Source of the DNA: Nostoc sp. NMS2
Lineage (GTDB): Bacteria > Cyanobacteriota > Cyanobacteriia > Cyanobacteriales > Nostocaceae
Direction of reading: 5' to 3'
NCBI RefSeq assembly: GCF_017115105.1
Contig: NZ_JABXKH010000058.1
Coordinates: 1 to 64,000 of the forward strand
DNA length: 64,000 nucleotides
The position numbers and the translations under genes are program-made. Each line of letters starts with the position of its first letter. Positions within the stretch are counted from its first letter, which is position 1. A model generated the notes under the pieces. That model had not been told where the DNA came from and made no database searches. It worked only from the letters and a program-made list of their open reading frames with translations. This document shows, piece by piece, positions 61,501 through 64,000 of this stretch.

Positions 61501-63084
61501 ATGAATATATTGATCATCTTAGCTGAAGTCAGCCTTGTAATCTTTGTTTTTTTATTACTGAACTGGCTTGTAAGCAAGTTATTCAAGCTATTTACAAAGA
61601 CCTCTATAATAAAAAGCGAAGATAGGAATATCAAAACCTTGCGTCGGAACATCACAGGGTTATTGTTACTTGCTTGCTTGGTGTCATGTATTTTGATTGT
61701 GGGTGCTAACGGTTATCTAGTTTATCGTGGCGAAAACCTTCAACAATACAACTTAGCACTGATTGAGCGTATCCCATCAGGATTTTGGATAACTCTAGGA
61801 ATTGGCATAGCTCAGAGCATTGGCAGTTTAATTTTAGCAGCGATCGCACTGAAATTTCTGAAATATTGGCTGAAGGTAGCTAGTACTCGCGCCAAGAACT
61901 TAGAAAAAAATACTGCCGATGATGAAAATATTGATGCTTTCTTTAACGCCCTATATCACAGAATTAGCGGTGGAATGTGGCTGTGGGCTGTCATCTTGTG
62001 TGCCCAGTTTCTCAAATTGCCAGCAACGGTTTCGGAATATTTGTACATTGCACTGCGAATCTATCTAATTATCGCCGTTGGGTTGCTGATTCTCAAAGCA
62101 GTTGCTGCGATCGTTGATTTTCTGGATGCTCTCAGCGTCAGATACTCCAACCCTGAAAACCTCTTGAGATTCTACGATCGCCTCCGACACCTGATACCCT
62201 TTTTAAAGCGGTGTCTAGAATTTGTGATTTATGTCTGCATGGCAACATTGGTGATTCAGCAGGTGCAATTAATCGCCAATATCGCAGCTTTTGGCCCGCG
62301 AATAATCAAGATCATCGGCATCATCTTCATTAGTCGTGTGTTGTTTGAAGTCGTTTACTTACTTGTTGAAGAGGTGCTGTTCAAAGACCGAAATCTAACT
62401 GATATTCAAAGAAGTAGACGCTTGACACTCGTTCCTCTTTTTCGTAGTTTCTTACAATACTTTGTGTACTTTGCTGCTATTATCTCTATTCTATATACTG
62501 TTGACATTGATCCAACTCCTATACTTGCAGGTGCGGGTATTGTCGGTATAGCTGTAGGTTTAGGGGCACAGACACTGATAAACGATATAGTTTGCGGCTT
62601 CTTTATTCTGTTTGAAAACTACTACTTAGTGGGTGATTATATCGAAGCTGGGAAAGCCGAAGAGAAAGTTGTCGAAGGTGTAGTTGAAGCAATTGAACTC
62701 AGAACCACCCGTATTAGACATCCCAATGGTCAATTGCAGATAATTCGGAATGGGGATATTGGCTCAATTACTAATTACTCCAAACAGTATATCTTTGCAG
62801 TAGTGGAAGTTGGTGTGCCTTATGATTCAAACTTAACGCATGTATACAAAGTGATTGAGGAGGTAGGACAACAGTTAAAAACAGATGATCCAGATGTACT
62901 CGAAGGTACACAAATAGATGGAGTGGAAAGCCTTGGAGAGTCTAACTTGTTGCTGCGGACATTAACTAAAGTGAAGCCAGGAAAACATCTTCAGATTCAA
63001 CGTGTACTTCGGAAGATTTTTACCGATGCACTGCTGCGCGAAGGAATTGTAATTCCCATCCGTGCCGAAAGTGCTGAAGGTTAA
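61501..63084 (+). CDS. MscS-family mechanosensitive channel
   Basis: A 527-residue channel with about five to seven membrane helices: three near the N-terminus and in the middle (ILIILAEVSLVIFVFLLLNW, GLLLLACLVSCILIVGANGY, GMWLWAVILCAQFL), and the pore-lining segment ILAGAGIVGIAVGLGAQTLI at about 343-362. The MscS beta domain (FFILFENYYLVGDYIEAGKA, VVEAIELRTTRIRHPNGQLQ, GDIGSITNYS) and the C-terminal alpha/beta domain follow. It protects against osmotic downshock in characterised members. Single gene. The start ATG lies after a gatcgc site, without a strong ribosome site. Confidence 0.94.
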   Translation: MNILIILAEVSLVIFVFLLLNWLVSKLFKLFTKTSIIKSEDRNIKTLRRNITGLLLLACLVSCILIVGANGYLVYRGENLQQYNLALIERIPSGFWITLGIGIAQSIGSLILAAIALKFLKYWLKVASTRAKNLEKNTADDENIDAFFNALYHRISGGMWLWAVILCAQFLKLPATVSEYLYIALRIYLIIAVGLLILKAVAAIVDFLDALSVRYSNPENLLRFYDRLRHLIPFLKRCLEFVIYVCMATLVIQQVQLIANIAAFGPRIIKIIGIIFISRVLFEVVYLLVEEVLFKDRNLTDIQRSRRLTLVPLFRSFLQYFVYFAAIISILYTVDIDPTPILAGAGIVGIAVGLGAQTLINDIVCGFFILFENYYLVGDYIEAGKAEEKVVEGVVEAIELRTTRIRHPNGQLQIIRNGDIGSITNYSKQYIFAVVEVGVPYDSNLTHVYKVIEEVGQQLKTDDPDVLEGTQIDGVESLGESNLLLRTLTKVKPGKHLQIQRVLRKIFTDALLREGIVIPIRAESAEG

Positions 63085-63748
63085 TTTAGCACTTTCTTTT
63101 TAACGATTGCGAGTTGGTGTTATATCAGACTTGAAGAAATTTGAAAGCTAGCAAAAATTGTGTCCATTCATACAACAAAACAGTAATGATTGTTATAGGC
63201 TTGAAAAGCCCTTTACTTTTATACTTTTGGCGAAACTTCACCGCCAAAAAAGCACCAGAGCGATAGGAAATTACTTATGACCAAATGCGATTGATACTTA
63301 TCAAACGTAAATCTGGTGAAGTTGAACATATCCCTGTCAGCAGCATAAGTGACTTCCTACGCTCTGGTTATCTCTTTTAACAAACTTCGGCGGGTTTAAG
63401 TTTAAGTCCCCGGCTTCTAAGAAGCCGCAAGTATGTAAGTCTTGTTCTAAATCCCCGTTACAAAACTGTACTTCCTCTCTTCGTAGCGGGGCGTAGCCCA
63501 TTCCGACTTCCGACTTCTTTAATACTAGTTTCGCCCACGAACGCGAGTGCGTCTCGTAGAGATGGGGTGTTAGCGTAGCGGTACGAAGTACAATTTTAAA
63601 CCAATATTCATTACCCATTCGTACACAATTCATACTGAATTCTGACTCCTGAGTTCTGAATTCTTCTTATTGAAACAATCGGGTCTAAAACCTCGCCTTT
63701 TAAGGCGAAAAGTTTTTGGAGCGGGGCATAAATCCCCGTTACAAAAAC
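63085..63748. other. Repeat-rich intergenic region after the channel gene
   Basis: 664 bp. A short possible frame lies at 63285-63380. The rest has a ccccggcttctaagaagcc hairpin (about 63409-63428), cgtagcggggcgtagccc repeats and gcggggcataaatccccg blocks. No convincing gene. Confidence 0.65.
63285..63380 (+). other. Short possible reading frame, unassigned
   Basis: MRLILIKRKSGEVEHIPVSS then ISDFLRSGYLF and a stop (31 residues). Codon use looks gene-like, but there is no clear ribosome site and no family is recognised. It could be a remnant of a larger gene. Confidence 0.25.
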
Positions 63749-63908
63749 GGGAGCATCCCAATTTTGCCAAAAGGCACAGGACTGGCACAAAAACCCTGTA
63801 AAAACCTCTTTCCTTGGCGCTCTTGGCGTCCTTGGCGGTTCGTTATTTCATTATTGTTCTAAGCCAAAATCCCGTATAAAAATAAACTTGCACATTTGGG
63901 ATGCTCCC
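63749..63908. mobile_element. Miniature inverted-repeat element, copy 4
   Basis: 160 bp with 13-bp terminal inverted repeats gggagcatcccaa / ttgggatgctccc and an exact 8-bp duplication acaaaaac (63741-63748 and 63909-63916). The site before insertion is visible: the same target sequence (cataaatccccgttacaaaa then acggcctcctg) stands uninterrupted at about 63970-64000 with only one acaaaaac. Closely similar to copy 2 at 20633. Confidence 0.97.
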
Positions 63909-64000
63909 ACAAAAACGGCCTCCTGCCTCCGAATTCTGTTGGTTCTGCTAGCGCGAGTAGTTTAATGGGCATAAATCCCCGTTACAAAAACGGCCTCCTG

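Overview
The window looks like the chromosome of a filamentous, heterocyst-forming cyanobacterium of the Nostoc/Anabaena type. The signs are frequent HIP1 octamers (gcgatcgc), arrays of the heptamer cgtaatt between genes, cyanobacterial families (Tab2/Atab2, a PATAN-domain response regulator, Uma2), and a gene island that matches the heterocyst envelope polysaccharide (HEP) island, including hepC and hepA.

Layout. (1) 0.1-3.6 kb: a three-gene signalling set made of a NarL-type response regulator, a membrane protein joining a degenerate kinase domain to a phosphate-binding-protein-like domain, and a zinc-ribbon/FHA protein. (2) 3.6-5.6 kb: small accessory genes on the minus strand (orphan ribbon-helix-helix antitoxin, Uma2 nuclease-fold protein, CPCC-type small protein). 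(3) 5.7-20.4 kb: a contractile-injection-system (CIS) cluster. A divergent DUF4157 (eCIS core) protein with a toxin-like C-terminus faces genes for a small protein, tube protein, giant Ser/Thr-rich protein with tape-measure-like motifs, CIS tube/baseplate adaptor, VgrG-like spike, PAAR-like tip, gp25-like, baseplate J and tail protein I, and a DUF4159 protein. No sheath, ATPase or tube terminator is visible. (4) 20.6-28.9 kb: DNA cytosine methyltransferase, Tab2, YciI, pheT, a coupled pair of tiny genes, a vapB with broken vapC, and a PatA-like regulator. (5) 29.7-33.5 kb: a vWA / PP2C phosphatase / Ser-Thr kinase triad. (6) 33.8-60.8 kb: the HEP island (nucleotide-sugar enzymes, C-methyltransferase, at least eight glycosyltransferases, Wzc-like tyrosine kinase, HepC priming-type transferase, HepA ABC exporter, Wzy-like polymerase). 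(7) 61.5-63.1 kb: MscS-type channel, then repeat-rich sequence.

The strongest unexpected signal is in the noncoding DNA. Four insertions share the terminal inverted repeat gggagcatccc and are each flanked by a perfect 8-bp target duplication (11700-11884, 20633-20792, 60928-61223, 63749-63908). They form a family of non-autonomous miniature elements, and for one of them the unoccupied target sequence is present 60 bp away. Other points of interest are the payload-like C-terminus of the DUF4157 protein, the tape-measure-like giant protein whose C-terminal motif is shared with the 79-residue protein at the head of the cluster, and heptamer arrays that supply the stop codons and last residues of several genes.

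Functions are assigned by recognising motifs by eye. No database search was run, and comparisons with Anabaena PCC 7120 are from memory.
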